Assembly: GCA_023416735.1 (NCBI GenBank)
Contig: JAEZGX010000038.1
Location: 62,001 to 126,000, forward strand
DNA: 64,000 bases
Source of the DNA: Verrucomicrobiota bacterium
GTDB lineage: Bacteria; Verrucomicrobiota; Verrucomicrobiia; Opitutales; Opitutaceae
Direction: 5' to 3'
The position numbers and the translations under genes were made by a program. The notes under the pieces are model-generated. The model did no database searches, was not told where the DNA came from, and was given only the letters and a program-made list of their open reading frames with translations. This document shows, one piece after another, positions 36,591-45,134 of this stretch. Within the stretch, counting starts at the first letter, position 1. Each line of letters begins with the position of its first letter.

Positions 36591-37277
36591 ATGCTCACCG
36601 CCCTCCACCCCGATCTTCACGTCCGCTCCGTTCCCTATCGCGTATTCGGAATCTGGATAAACCGGCAGCTCGTCGTCATCCGTGAGCCCGCCGGCGGGCT
36701 TTGGGTCCACTCGCCGATCCCCTGGTCGCCCGAGCTCCGCCACGCCGTCTGGCAGCTCGGCGAAGTCGCCGACGTCGTCGGCCCGAATCGCTTTCACGAC
36801 GAATGCCTGCGCGAATTTCAATCGGAATACCCGCACGCCGATTTCCACGCCGCGCCCGGCCTCGCTTCTGATCGCCGCGACATCCGCTTTGTCTCTGAAC
36901 CGCTCGGCAACATCGCTCCGCCCGAATGGCGCGGTGCCATCGATCAACACCTCATCGCCGGCATGCCCCGCATGAACGAGGTCGTCTTCTTCCATCGTGC
37001 CAGCCGCACGCTCATCCTCGCCGACCTCGCCTTCAACTTCGGCCCCGGCACCCACTGGCTCACCGCCTTCCTCATGCGCCTCAACGGCTGCTGGAATCGC
37101 TTCGCTCCTTCCCGCTTCTGCCGGATGCAAATGAAAGATCGCGCCGCCGTCCGCGCTTCCCTCGAACACATCCTCGCCTGGGACTTCGACCGCATCCTCG
37201 TCGGCCACGGCCGCAACATCGAAACCAACGGCAAACAAGCCTTCCGCGAAGCCTTCGCCTTTCTGCTTGCCCGCTAA
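36591..37277 (+). CDS. DUF4336-like protein (possible metallo-hydrolase fold)
   Basis: A 228-residue soluble protein. Blocks such as LWVHSPIPWSPELRHAV, VVGPNRFHDECLREFQSEYP, LADLAFNFGPGTHWLTAFLM and DRILVGHGRNIETNG resemble DUF4336 proteins, which share the general layout of metallo-beta-lactamase folds. The classic HxHxDH motif is absent, so the metal-binding activity may be lost or altered. Substrate unknown. Confidence 0.7.
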   Translation: MLTALHPDLHVRSVPYRVFGIWINRQLVVIREPAGGLWVHSPIPWSPELRHAVWQLGEVADVVGPNRFHDECLREFQSEYPHADFHAAPGLASDRRDIRFVSEPLGNIAPPEWRGAIDQHLIAGMPRMNEVVFFHRASRTLILADLAFNFGPGTHWLTAFLMRLNGCWNRFAPSRFCRMQMKDRAAVRASLEHILAWDFDRILVGHGRNIETNGKQAFREAFAFLLAR

Positions 37278-37290
37278 ACACGCGAACCAC

Positions 37291-37335
37291 GCGAAACAGC
37301 CGCTCCCTTTCGCGCCCCTTTCGCGTGTTTCGCGC
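37291..37335. repeat. CGCGAAACA / TGTTTCGCG phrase-like inverted repeat
   Basis: CGCGAAACA at 37291-37299 and its inverse at 37327-37335, within a tract of TTCGCG- and CGTGT-type words running from about 37278 to 37375. It occupies the 127-base gap before the dapF-like gene. Confidence 0.6.
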
Positions 37336-37404
37336 GCTCACAAAATTTCCGTGTCTTCCGCGTCTTCCGTAGGCAACTTCCCCGCTCCTTTCGCACCTTT
37401 CTCC

Positions 37405-38265
37405 ATGCGCTTCCACAAATACCACGCCCTCGGCAACGACTACATTGTCTGCGATCCGCGCGACTTCCCGTCCTGGAATCCCGCTCCGAACGTCGACCAG
37501 ATTCGCGTGGTTTGTCACCGGAATTTTGGCGTCGGCTCCGACGGCATCCTGTGGGGCCCGCTGCCCTCCACCCAAAGCGAGTTTGGCCTGCGCATCTTCA
37601 ACCCCGATGGCTCTGAAGCCGAAAAATCCGGCAACGGCCTCCGTATCTTCTCGCGCTATCTCTACGACCAAAAGCTCATCAAGAATCCTTCGTTCACGAT
37701 CGAGACGCCCGGCGGACACGTCCAATCCGTCATCAAGGACAACGGCCGCCTCATCACTGTCGCGATGGGTCAGGTCAGCTTCGACAGCACCAAAATCCCC
37801 GTGAACCCCGCCACGCCCGCGCGCGAGGTCCTCAACGAAAAAATCACCATCCTCGATCGCGAGTTCACTTACTGCGCCGCCACCATCGGCAATCCGCACT
37901 GCGTCCTCCCGCTCGCCGAAATTTCCTCCGAGCTCGCGCACAAATACGGTCCGCACCTCGAAACGCATCCGAACTTCCCGCGCAAAACCAACGTCCAGTT
38001 TCTCCGCGTCCTCGATCGCGCCAACATCCAGATCGAGATCTGGGAACGCGGCGCCGGCTACACGCTCGCATCCGGCAGCAGCTCCAGCGCCGCCGCCGCC
38101 GTCGCACACAAACTCGGCCTCGTCGACGCGTCCGTCACCGTCCACATGCCCGGCGGCCAGATCGGCATCGAGATCTCTCCCGACTTCGCGATCATGATGA
38201 CCGGCACCGTTAACAAGGTCGCCGAGGGGACCATGCATCCCGAACTTTTCGACGTGAAAGTGTAA
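37405..38265 (+). CDS. dapF: diaminopimelate epimerase homologue with serines at both catalytic cysteine positions
   Basis: A 286-residue member of the DapF family (normal length) made of two halves. The N-terminus HKYHALGNDYIV, the block GNPHCV and the ERGAG segment are conserved. DapF normally uses two Cys as proton carriers: CGNG in the first half and ACGTG in the second. Here these read KSGNG (Ser75, codon at 37627-37629) and ASGSS (Ser223, codon at 38071-38073), and the usual GET before the second is GYT (Tyr219). DapF makes meso-diaminopimelate for peptidoglycan and lysine. Whether this protein is a working epimerase, or acts on another substrate, cannot be decided from sequence. ATG at 37405 is the family start. 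Confidence 0.85.
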   Translation: MRFHKYHALGNDYIVCDPRDFPSWNPAPNVDQIRVVCHRNFGVGSDGILWGPLPSTQSEFGLRIFNPDGSEAEKSGNGLRIFSRYLYDQKLIKNPSFTIETPGGHVQSVIKDNGRLITVAMGQVSFDSTKIPVNPATPAREVLNEKITILDREFTYCAATIGNPHCVLPLAEISSELAHKYGPHLETHPNFPRKTNVQFLRVLDRANIQIEIWERGAGYTLASGSSSSAAAAVAHKLGLVDASVTVHMPGGQIGIEISPDFAIMMTGTVNKVAEGTMHPELFDVKV

Positions 38266-38304
38266 GCCGACGGCGAGGTGTCCCAGCCAAACCGCGCTGC
38301 GCAC

Positions 38305-38706
38305 CTACACCGCACTGCTCCGCCGATAAACCGGCAGCCGCTCATCCAACTTCACCCACGGCAGCCGGTCCTCCGTCCAGATCACCCGCTCCGGCGCAAA
38401 CGCGCGTGGATCGTCCAGCGACGCGATCGTGAAATCCACTGTCGGCGCATCCTCGCTGTCCTCGAAAAACAGCTGCGTCCCACAACACGCCGCAAAGCTC
38501 CGCACGCGGCTGGCATGCGGCACTTTTCGCACGCTCCCCGCCGTCACCTGCACCATCTCGCGCTTCACCGTTCCCCACGTCACATACGGCGCTCCGCTGC
38601 TCCGCCGACAATCTTCACAGTGACAATCGCATAGATCCCGTGGCTCCTCCTCCACGCGATACCGCGTCCCTCCGCACAAACATCCGCCCACAATTTCAGC
38701 GTTCAT
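38305..38706 (-). CDS. GFA-family (CENP-V/GFA domain) zinc protein
   Basis: A 133-residue protein with GGCLCGGTRY near the N-terminus, CDCHCEDCRR and a later AACCGTQLFF, the Cys arrangement that holds two zinc ions in the GFA family. The family name comes from glutathione-dependent formaldehyde activation, but most members have unproven roles. ATG at 38706 is used; ATG at 38721 (five codons earlier) is possible. It faces the dapF homologue tail to tail. Confidence 0.85.
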   Translation of the reverse strand: MNAEIVGGCLCGGTRYRVEEEPRDLCDCHCEDCRRSSGAPYVTWGTVKREMVQVTAGSVRKVPHASRVRSFAACCGTQLFFEDSEDAPTVDFTIASLDDPRAFAPERVIWTEDRLPWVKLDERLPVYRRSSAV

Positions 38707-38870
38707 AATGCCTGGCTTCATCGCCTCCGCGACTCGACCGCTCGAATCCCTGCCGCGTTCCCGCTCCTGACAAAACAACGGCGCAGGCAGTCGCACCAAC
38801 CCTTGTGCGATCCACCCGCGCCGCCTTGGCCGCCTGAACCGGTCGCGCCGGCTCAGGCTATCCGCGCAAA

Positions 38871-39482
38871 TCAATACTTCACATTGCACCCATACGGCTG
38901 CGTCGTGGCCTTCGCGACGGGTTTTCCCTCCTTCACCGCCGTCAACGCCGCCGCAACGTAGTTCTCCGCCTTCGGAATGTCCTTCGGATTCCCCGAGCGG
39001 ATGCTGTCGATCGCGCCGTTGTAAACGAGCGTGCCCTTGCCATCGATGACATACATGTGGGGCGTGACTTTCGCGCCATACATCTTCCCCACTTTGCCGC
39101 TCTGGTCGCGCACATAAGCAGTCGCCGCCGCGTTATGTTTCTTCATCCACCCCGCCGCGCGATCCTCGTCGTAGTCGCCTTGCTCGCCTTTCGCACCGGA
39201 GTTGATCGTGATCCATACGACACCGTCATTCGTCGCCGATTGCTGCAGCTTCTGCATATTGCCGCTGTCGTAGTGCTTACCGACAATCGGACACTCGGGA
39301 TTCACCCACTCGAGCACCACGGTCTTGCCTTTGTAATCCGAAAGCTTGTGCGCCTTGCCTTGGATGTCCGTCACCGAGAAGTCGGGCGCGGGAGCGCCAA
39401 CTTCCACCGCCGCTTGCACGGCCGCCGTCGCAACAGCCCACAGGGCCGCCACGCAGAGTAGAATACGTTTGGTCGGTTTCAT
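38871..39482 (-). CDS. exported redoxin (AhpC/TSA-like thioredoxin-fold protein)
   Basis: A 203-residue protein with a signal peptide (ILLCVAALWAVATAAVQAA) and a thioredoxin-fold redoxin domain: VGAPAPDFSVTDIQGKAHKL, then WVNPECPIVGKHY with the reactive Cys, and VTPHMYVIDGKGTLVYNGAI. The C-terminus has another Cys (QPYGCNVKY). It is likely periplasmic and thiol-active. ATG at 39482 gives the signal peptide. It is divergent from the TPR/exosortase operon. Confidence 0.9.
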   Translation of the reverse strand: MKPTKRILLCVAALWAVATAAVQAAVEVGAPAPDFSVTDIQGKAHKLSDYKGKTVVLEWVNPECPIVGKHYDSGNMQKLQQSATNDGVVWITINSGAKGEQGDYDEDRAAGWMKKHNAAATAYVRDQSGKVGKMYGAKVTPHMYVIDGKGTLVYNGAIDSIRSGNPKDIPKAENYVAAALTAVKEGKPVAKATTQPYGCNVKY

Positions 39483-39549
39483 GGGAACGGCGGCACGACG
39501 TATTTTTTTGGTGAAAGATACAAGTCTCCCCCGCATACCGGAGAATTCC

Positions 39550-39565
39550 CTTTCCTAGGGGAAAG
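39550..39565. promoter_or_regulatory. palindrome upstream of the exosortase operon
   Basis: CTTTCC / GGAAAG around TAGG, 25 bases before the GTG start of the TPR-like gene and in the gap to the divergent redoxin gene. It shares the CCTAG plus GAAA words with the palindrome at 22902-22925. Confidence 0.4.
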
Positions 39566-39589
39566 ACCCTGGTTTAGTTTCGATTCTCT

Positions 39590-41086
39590 GTGACAGGCCG
39601 CCTTGCCGACCTTTTTCGCCTCGCTTGGGGCCTCCTCTACTGGAACACCCGCAAAGCCTGGTTCCAGTTCCAGCGAGGCCGCGCACCTTGCCCTTGCCAG
39701 AGTCCGAGCGATTCCGGCCGCGCCTACGAAACCGCCTGCGACGCCTGCCTTTCCTGGGATCAGCCCGCTCGCTTTCGCCGCGTTTGTCCGCTCCTCGTTC
39801 AAACTCCCGATGGCCTGCGTTGCTCCGTCGATACGCCGCAAGTCCGCCCATTCTGGGGACGCGCCTTCGCCATCTACGGCGGCACCGCGCTGTCGCTCTA
39901 CCTCGCCGGCGCCCTCGCCATCTTCGCCTTCCTTCGCTCCGTCGGCTATCCGATCAACATCGGCCATCTCGTCTGGCCCGGAAAATGGCACCGCGTCATG
40001 GAGGTCCGCGGTTGGTTTTTCATGGAGCGTGCCAACCAAGCCTTCGCGCTCGGCCGAACGTCCGAAGGCATGCTCTACCTTTCCAACGCCTACGAATTCG
40101 ATCCCAACAATTTCGACATCGCCTTCACCCTCGCGCAAAAACTCCAATTCGGACAACCGGGCCGCGCCGACCAAATCTACCGCCGCCTCCTCGCCACCCA
40201 TCCCGCCGAGCAGGCAGCGATCAGCGAAGCATGGTTTCGCGCCCTGCTCGCTCGCGGCGACTTCAGCACCATTGCCGAATTCACGTCGCAACAGGTTCTA
40301 AACGATCCTCCGCGCGCCGGTGTATGGTTGCGCGCGCTTATCTTCGCATCCCGCCAACTCAACACCGACACCGCTCTCCGCGACCTTCTCACCTCCTCCG
40401 CCCCCGCCGCTCAACCTTGGCGCCGCGTTCTCGAAACCGAACTCCTCCTTCGCGAAAATCGCCGCGCCGAAGCGCGCGCCGCGCTGACTCACCCGTGGCA
40501 CGGCGCCCCTCCTTACGCGCTCTACTACCAGGTCAGCGAACTCTCCGCCTTCGGTGAGGGCATGGCCGCCGCGGACTTGCTCGCGCAATACGAAGCCGAA
40601 CTCGATGACGTCGCGCGCGTCCGGCTGCTGCTCGACATCTACGCGCGCATCGGCGCGCAACAATCCCGTCAGCGGCTCTTCTCCGTCCTCCTCGCCAATC
40701 GCCTCAACCCCAACGTGGTCGCTCTTCTCGCCGCGCATCTCATCCGCCATCCCGATCCCGCCCTTCTCGACCAGATTTTCTCCAAATTCTCCCGCGAACA
40801 ACTCGCGCTGTCCGACGACACCCTCGACTCCTTTCTCGCGCTGTATTGCGCCGCCGGAGTCGCGCGCGACAACGCCAAGATGCACCTGATCGCCTCCTTC
40901 CTCGCGAAGCATGGCGACGGCAGCAAATTCACCCTCGGCCTCGCCGCCGCTTTCTTCCGCGGCGACACACCGCTCACGCGCGTCTCCGCCATCCTCCCCG
41001 CGCTGCCCGTCCCACTCGAAGTGAACTACGCGCTCCTCGAGCGCTTCCCCGGCCCGCGCGCCCAACTCCCGGGTCGGACGCCATGA
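39590..41086 (+). CDS. TPR-like membrane protein of exosortase operon
   Basis: A 498-residue protein. The first 80 residues hold several Cys pairs (APCPCQS, ACDACLSW, RVCPLL) that could form a zinc ribbon. One membrane segment follows (FAIYGGTALSLYLAGALAIF), then about 370 residues of helical repeats like TPRs (ANQAFALGRTSEGMLYLSNA; AISEAWFRALLARGDFSTIA). The repeats probably lie in the periplasm and may bring substrates to the exosortase. Start is GTG at 39590. Its stop overlaps the exosortase start in an ATGA arrangement. Exact family unknown. Confidence 0.75.
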   Translation: MTGRLADLFRLAWGLLYWNTRKAWFQFQRGRAPCPCQSPSDSGRAYETACDACLSWDQPARFRRVCPLLVQTPDGLRCSVDTPQVRPFWGRAFAIYGGTALSLYLAGALAIFAFLRSVGYPINIGHLVWPGKWHRVMEVRGWFFMERANQAFALGRTSEGMLYLSNAYEFDPNNFDIAFTLAQKLQFGQPGRADQIYRRLLATHPAEQAAISEAWFRALLARGDFSTIAEFTSQQVLNDPPRAGVWLRALIFASRQLNTDTALRDLLTSSAPAAQPWRRVLETELLLRENRRAEARAALTHPWHGAPPYALYYQVSELSAFGEGMAAADLLAQYEAELDDVARVRLLLDIYARIGAQQSRQRLFSVLLANRLNPNVVALLAAHLIRHPDPALLDQIFSKFSREQLALSDDTLDSFLALYCAAGVARDNAKMHLIASFLAKHGDGSKFTLGLAAAFFRGDTPLTRVSAILPALPVPLEVNYALLERFPGPRAQLPGRTP

Positions 41087-42726
41087 ACGCTCCCGCACGC
41101 GATTCCGTCGCGGCTGCCCTCGCAACGTCCACCCCCGCGGCCGTTGGCTCACTATCGTTTCTCTCCCGCTTCAACCTCGCCGCCGCCGCCCTCTGCGTCA
41201 TCGCCACGATCGCCGTCCTCTTTCCGCACTGGCGCGAAAATCCGGATCTCTCCCACGGCTATCTCACGCCGCTCATTTTCGTCCTGCTTCTCCGCGAAGC
41301 TCGCACCGGCACGCTTCGCTGGCTCCCGCCTTCTGCGCCGCTCCAACTCTCCGCGCTCGCGTTGTTCGTCCTCGGCTTGCTCGCCGTCGTCGCCAGCGGA
41401 CTCTACGCCGCCGTCGTCAACTGGTCGCACGAGCTCGTCGCCGCCGCGCTCACCGGCGCCACCACGTTTCTACTCGGCGCCGTTCTCCTGGTCTTCGCGA
41501 CCACTTCGCTCCGCCTGATTCCTTTAAACTGGCCCGCGATCGTCGCACTCCTCGTCTGGCTTCTCAGCGCCCCAATTCCGCCCGGCACCTACACGCGTCT
41601 CACCATCGGCCTCCAACTCTGGGTCACCGAAAACGTCCTCCGCTCGCTCCATCTCCTCGGCATCGCCGCCACACGCCACGGTAACATCATCGATCTTGCC
41701 ACCACGTCGGTCGGCGTCGAGGACGCCTGCAGCGGCGTGCGCAGCCTGGTCTCGTGCATCTTCGCGGGTTTCGTTTTCTCCGCGATGCTCGTCCGCGTCC
41801 CTTGGGCTCGGACTATCCTCATCGTCCTCTCCGGCCCGCTGGCGATCGCGATGAATTTCTTCCGCTCGCTTCTCCTCACGCTCCTCGCCAACGCCGGCAT
41901 CGATATTGCGGGCACCTGGCACGACGTCACCGGTTTCGGCGTCCTCGCCGTCACCGCCGCTTGCCTCGCTGGTCTCGCGTCCTTCCTCGATCGTCTCTCC
42001 GCAAAATCCGCGCCGCCTCCCTCGGCATCCGCTGCTTCTCCGCCCGTTTCATCTGCATTCTTCATCTCGCAAAAACTCCTCGCTCTCGGTTTCGCCGTCG
42101 TGGTCGCACTCGCCGCCTTCTTCTACGTCAACACCCGCCCTTCCGAACGCCTCGACGCGCCGATTCTCCCTCTCGCCGCCATTCTGCCCGAATCGCTTCC
42201 GGGCTGGCGGGTGGAGACCTCTCACGACCTCTACCAATTCAGCGAGACGCTTCGCACCGAACATCTCGCTCAACGCACTTACGTCCGGCCTGCCGCCGAC
42301 GGCGTCGACCAAATCACGATCTATCTCGCTTACTGGCGTCCCGGCCAGGCGCCCGTGAGCCTCGTCGCTTCGCACACGCCCGACGCGTGCTGGCCCGGCA
42401 GCGGCTGGACCGCCATCCCTTCGGCCAACACGCGCGAAACCCTCGCGCTCCCGTCCCGCTCGCTCGCCGTCGCCGAGTCCCGCTTCTTCAAAAACGGCCA
42501 ATTCCCCCAACACGTCTGGTTTTGGCACCTCCACGACGGGCGTCCCATTCGCTACAACGATCCTTATTCGCCCACCGAGCTCCTCAACATCGCCCTCCGC
42601 TATGGCTTCGCCCAAGACGGTGATCAACTTTTTGTCCGCATCTCCAGCAATCGTCCGTGGTCAACGCTCGCCGCCGAACCGCTTCTCACCGATATTTTCT
42701 CCCGCCTTCAAGCGCTCGGTCTCTAA
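41083..42726 (+). CDS. exosortase fused to an EpsI domain
   Basis: A 547-residue protein. The N-terminal 310 residues form a multi-pass exosortase with the catalytic Cys216 (VEDACSGVRSL), Arg261 (MNFFRSLLLTLL) and His280 (GTWHDVTGFG). After a low-complexity linker and another membrane segment (LALGFAVVVALAAFFYV), the C-terminal 180 residues form an EpsI-like periplasmic domain (LPESLPGWRVE, THTPDACWPGSGW-type block). Exosortases cut and attach proteins bearing PEP-CTERM-like tails and occur with exopolysaccharide genes. No protein in the window carries a recognisable sorting tail, so its substrates are elsewhere. ATG at 41083. Confidence 0.93.
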   Translation: MNAPARDSVAAALATSTPAAVGSLSFLSRFNLAAAALCVIATIAVLFPHWRENPDLSHGYLTPLIFVLLLREARTGTLRWLPPSAPLQLSALALFVLGLLAVVASGLYAAVVNWSHELVAAALTGATTFLLGAVLLVFATTSLRLIPLNWPAIVALLVWLLSAPIPPGTYTRLTIGLQLWVTENVLRSLHLLGIAATRHGNIIDLATTSVGVEDACSGVRSLVSCIFAGFVFSAMLVRVPWARTILIVLSGPLAIAMNFFRSLLLTLLANAGIDIAGTWHDVTGFGVLAVTAACLAGLASFLDRLSAKSAPPPSASAASPPVSSAFFISQKLLALGFAVVVALAAFFYVNTRPSERLDAPILPLAAILPESLPGWRVETSHDLYQFSETLRTEHLAQRTYVRPAADGVDQITIYLAYWRPGQAPVSLVASHTPDACWPGSGWTAIPSANTRETLALPSRSLAVAESRFFKNGQFPQHVWFWHLHDGRPIRYNDPYSPTELLNIALRYGFAQDGDQLFVRISSNRPWSTLAAEPLLTDIFSRLQALGL

Positions 42727-42730
42727 CCTC

Positions 42731-42823
42731 ATGCCTCTGCCGATCACCAAACTCGAAGCCCGCATCCTCGCGATCCTCGCCGGCGTGATCGTTCTCGGTC
42801 TTATCGGCATGGCCGTGCTCTAA
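42731..42823 (+). CDS. 30-residue single-pass membrane peptide
   Basis: Four bases after the exosortase stop an ATG opens a 30-codon frame: a short polar head (MPLPITKLEAR) and one membrane helix (ILAILAGVIVLGLIGMAVL). The length is too short for a globular protein. Position between the exosortase and another small membrane gene, with tight spacing, supports a real gene. Could be a helper subunit of the exosortase; unknown. Confidence 0.5.
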   Translation: MPLPITKLEARILAILAGVIVLGLIGMAVL

Positions 42824-42835
42824 TCCTCCGTCGCG

Positions 42836-43111
42836 ATGTCCGCCTCATCGTCATCCTCCGATCGCTTTCCACGTCGACGCTCCACCACCCCGATCGCGTG
42901 GGCTTTTGTTGGTTTGCTCGCCATAATCTGCGCCTGGCTCGTGCAACTCTGCCTCGCCCTCCGCGCCGAAAACACCCTCCTCCGTCAGCAACAAGCGCTC
43001 AGCGACATCGAGCTTCGCAGCACTCAACAGCACCTCGAAGCCGAGCGCATCCTGAACCGTCATTCGGCCCGTCAAAAGTCCGCATCCGACGCGCCTCCTG
43101 ACGCTCCGTAA
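42836..43111 (+). CDS. small membrane protein with coiled-coil tail
   Basis: A 91-residue protein: Ser/Arg-rich N-terminus, one membrane helix (IAWAFVGLLAIICAWLVQLCL) and a charged helical tail (LRAENTLLRQQQALSDIELR) predicted to form a coiled coil, then a Pro-rich end. No family recognised. It lies 12 bases after the 30-residue peptide gene and closes the exosortase operon. Confidence 0.65.
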   Translation: MSASSSSSDRFPRRRSTTPIAWAFVGLLAIICAWLVQLCLALRAENTLLRQQQALSDIELRSTQQHLEAERILNRHSARQKSASDAPPDAP

Positions 43112-43156
43112 TTCGTCCCTCGCGGCGCTCCTCCGCGCCCGCCGTTCCCTCGAGCC

Positions 43157-43189
43157 AAAAAAAAAGAGCGCCGGCCCCCGCCGGCGCTC
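43157..43189 (-). terminator. intrinsic terminator of the usp gene
   Basis: GAGCGCCGGC / GCCGGCGCTC around CCCC, with a run of nine A on the plus strand to the left, which reads as nine U on the minus-strand transcript of usp. Strong and correctly oriented for the leftward gene. Confidence 0.9.
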
Positions 43190-43210
43190 CCACACACATT
43201 TCCCTTTCCA

Positions 43211-43687
43211 CTAACCAATTCGTTGTCGGGCCTTCCGCCCTCGTTCTTTCTTTTTCTGCGCCGGCACAATGACCACCGGGCAGGGTGATTTCCGCAGGAC
43301 GCCATGCGTCGTGCTACCCACCAGCAAATCGTAGAAGGCCGTGTGACCATGTGATCCCATCACGATGTAATCCGCCCCGACTTTCTCCGCTTGCTTCAAT
43401 ATGTTCGGCACCGGCGCCCCCGCGAACTGCAGGATGCTCGTCTCGATGCCCTGGGCCGTGAGCCGCTCCTGCAGCCGCATCAATTGCTTCGCTGCCGCCT
43501 TCTCTCCGACCGTCACAATCTCGCTGATACTTTCAAGGAACGGACCATACTCGCTCGTGATCACGGGCGGCTGGAGCACATTCAAAAGAACCACTTTCGC
43601 TTTCAGCGCCTCGGCCAACTCGGTCGCTTGCTCTACCACGGAATCGGAGACTCCGCTGAAATCGACCGGCGCTAGGATCGTTTTCAT
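43211..43687 (-). CDS. universal stress protein, UspA family
   Basis: A 158-residue Usp-fold protein. It starts MKTILAPVDFSGVSDSVVEQA and ends with the ATP-binding type motif MGSHGHTAFYDLLVGSTTHG followed by VLRKSPCPVVIVPA, fitting the ATP-binding UspFG-like group (GxxGx9GS). It acts in the cytoplasm in stress survival. ATG at 43687 is chosen; the frame continues upstream without Usp similarity. Ends at a strong terminator. Confidence 0.93.
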   Translation of the reverse strand: MKTILAPVDFSGVSDSVVEQATELAEALKAKVVLLNVLQPPVITSEYGPFLESISEIVTVGEKAAAKQLMRLQERLTAQGIETSILQFAGAPVPNILKQAEKVGADYIVMGSHGHTAFYDLLVGSTTHGVLRKSPCPVVIVPAQKKKERGRKARQRIG

Positions 43688-43829
43688 GAGCAGAGTATGG
43701 CAGAAATTTCCCGATCGCGCTGCGCGCCGATTGGCCAGAACGCCGCGAATTTTGGCTCTCTCGTCTTCCGCTGCAGCAGCGGCTTTACGCCGCGACCGTG
43801 CTGCGCAATTTCCTCCGCTCGCGAAGACC

Positions 43830-45119
43830 ATGGATATGCCCGACTTCCTCTCCGCCCGCGGCACCCGCATCGCCGCCGCCCTCGCTCCCGCCCTCGGCGA
43901 CGCCCTCCTTCTCGTCGCCGCCGGCGATCCCATCTCCCTGCCCGAGAACACGGATCAAACGTATCCATTTTTCTCGCACGCCGAATACTTCTACCTCGCC
44001 GGTCACGAATGCCCCGGCGGCCTCGTCGCCTTCGATCCTCGCGACGGCGCCGCTGCAGGCTGGATCTCCTTCGTGCCCGACATCACCGAGGCTGAGCGAG
44101 TCTGGGAAGGTCGCGAACAACTCCCCGGGAAATCGCTTGCAGCCTTCCCCGACTGGCTCGCGTCACGTCGCGATCGCCGCATCGCCAATCTCGGCAGTCC
44201 GCTCCCCTCCCTTCCCGCCGACGAAACACTCTCCGCCTCCGTCCGCGAACAGCTGAAACACGCGCGCCGGGCCAAGGATGCTCACGAGCTTTCTCTTCTC
44301 CGCCGCTGCGCCGTCGCCACCGCCGCCGGTTACGATTCGCTCCGAGCTCACCTTCGTCCCGGTGTAACCGAACGAGCACTACAAATCGAACTCGAAGCCG
44401 CCTTCTTCCGCGCGGGCGCCACGCACACCGGTTATCATTCGATCGTCGGCGTCGGCTCCAACGCCGCCGTGCTTCACTTCTCGCCCACCTCCCGCGCCGC
44501 CCGCGACGGCGATTTCGTCCTCATCGACGCGGGCGCCAGCATCGACCGCTATGTCACCGACGTCACCCGCACCTTCGTTGTCGGCCCGCCGAACGCATTT
44601 CAACGCGACCTTTACCAAATCGTCCTCGCCGCCGAGGAACGCGCCATCGCCCGCTGCGTTCCCGGCGCCGAGTGGACCGCCATTCACCTCGCCGCCGCCG
44701 TCGAACTCACCGCCGGCCTGGTCGACGTCGGTATCCTTCGCGGCACGCCCGAATCGCTCGTCGAACAGGAAGTCCACACGCTCTTCTTCCCGCACGGCGT
44801 GGGTCACATGGTCGGACTTGGCGTGCGTGATGCCGGCGGTGTTGCCCCTGGCCGCACCAAAGATCCCCGCCCGTCCCTCCGCACGCTGCGCATGGACCTT
44901 CCGCTTGCCCCCGGCTACGTCGTCACCATCGAGCCCGGCCTCTATTTCATTCCGCCGCTCCTCAACGACCCTCAACGCCGAGATCGCTTTCGCGACACTG
45001 TCAACTGGCCGCTCGTCGACCAACACCTCCACCTCGGCGGCGTCCGCATTGAAGACAACCTCCTCATCACCGACTCCGCCCCCGAAAACCTCACCGCCGC
45101 GATTCCTAAAAACCTGTAG
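43830..45119 (+). CDS. Xaa-Pro aminopeptidase (M24B)
   Basis: A 429-residue metallopeptidase. The N-terminal domain is of aminopeptidase P type (FSHAEYFYLAGHECPGG). The C-terminal pita-bread domain carries all five metal ligands: Asp in VLIDAGAS, Asp in YVTDVTRTF, His in HGVGHMVGL, Glu in VTIEPGLY and Glu in VRIEDN. It removes N-terminal residues preceding proline. ATG at 43830 is chosen, with ATG at 43836 as alternative. The 142-base gap to usp is divergent and may hold promoters of both. Confidence 0.92.
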   Translation: MDMPDFLSARGTRIAAALAPALGDALLLVAAGDPISLPENTDQTYPFFSHAEYFYLAGHECPGGLVAFDPRDGAAAGWISFVPDITEAERVWEGREQLPGKSLAAFPDWLASRRDRRIANLGSPLPSLPADETLSASVREQLKHARRAKDAHELSLLRRCAVATAAGYDSLRAHLRPGVTERALQIELEAAFFRAGATHTGYHSIVGVGSNAAVLHFSPTSRAARDGDFVLIDAGASIDRYVTDVTRTFVVGPPNAFQRDLYQIVLAAEERAIARCVPGAEWTAIHLAAAVELTAGLVDVGILRGTPESLVEQEVHTLFFPHGVGHMVGLGVRDAGGVAPGRTKDPRPSLRTLRMDLPLAPGYVVTIEPGLYFIPPLLNDPQRRDRFRDTVNWPLVDQHLHLGGVRIEDNLLITDSAPENLTAAIPKNL

Positions 45120-45134
45120 CCCTCCCCCGGCTTT

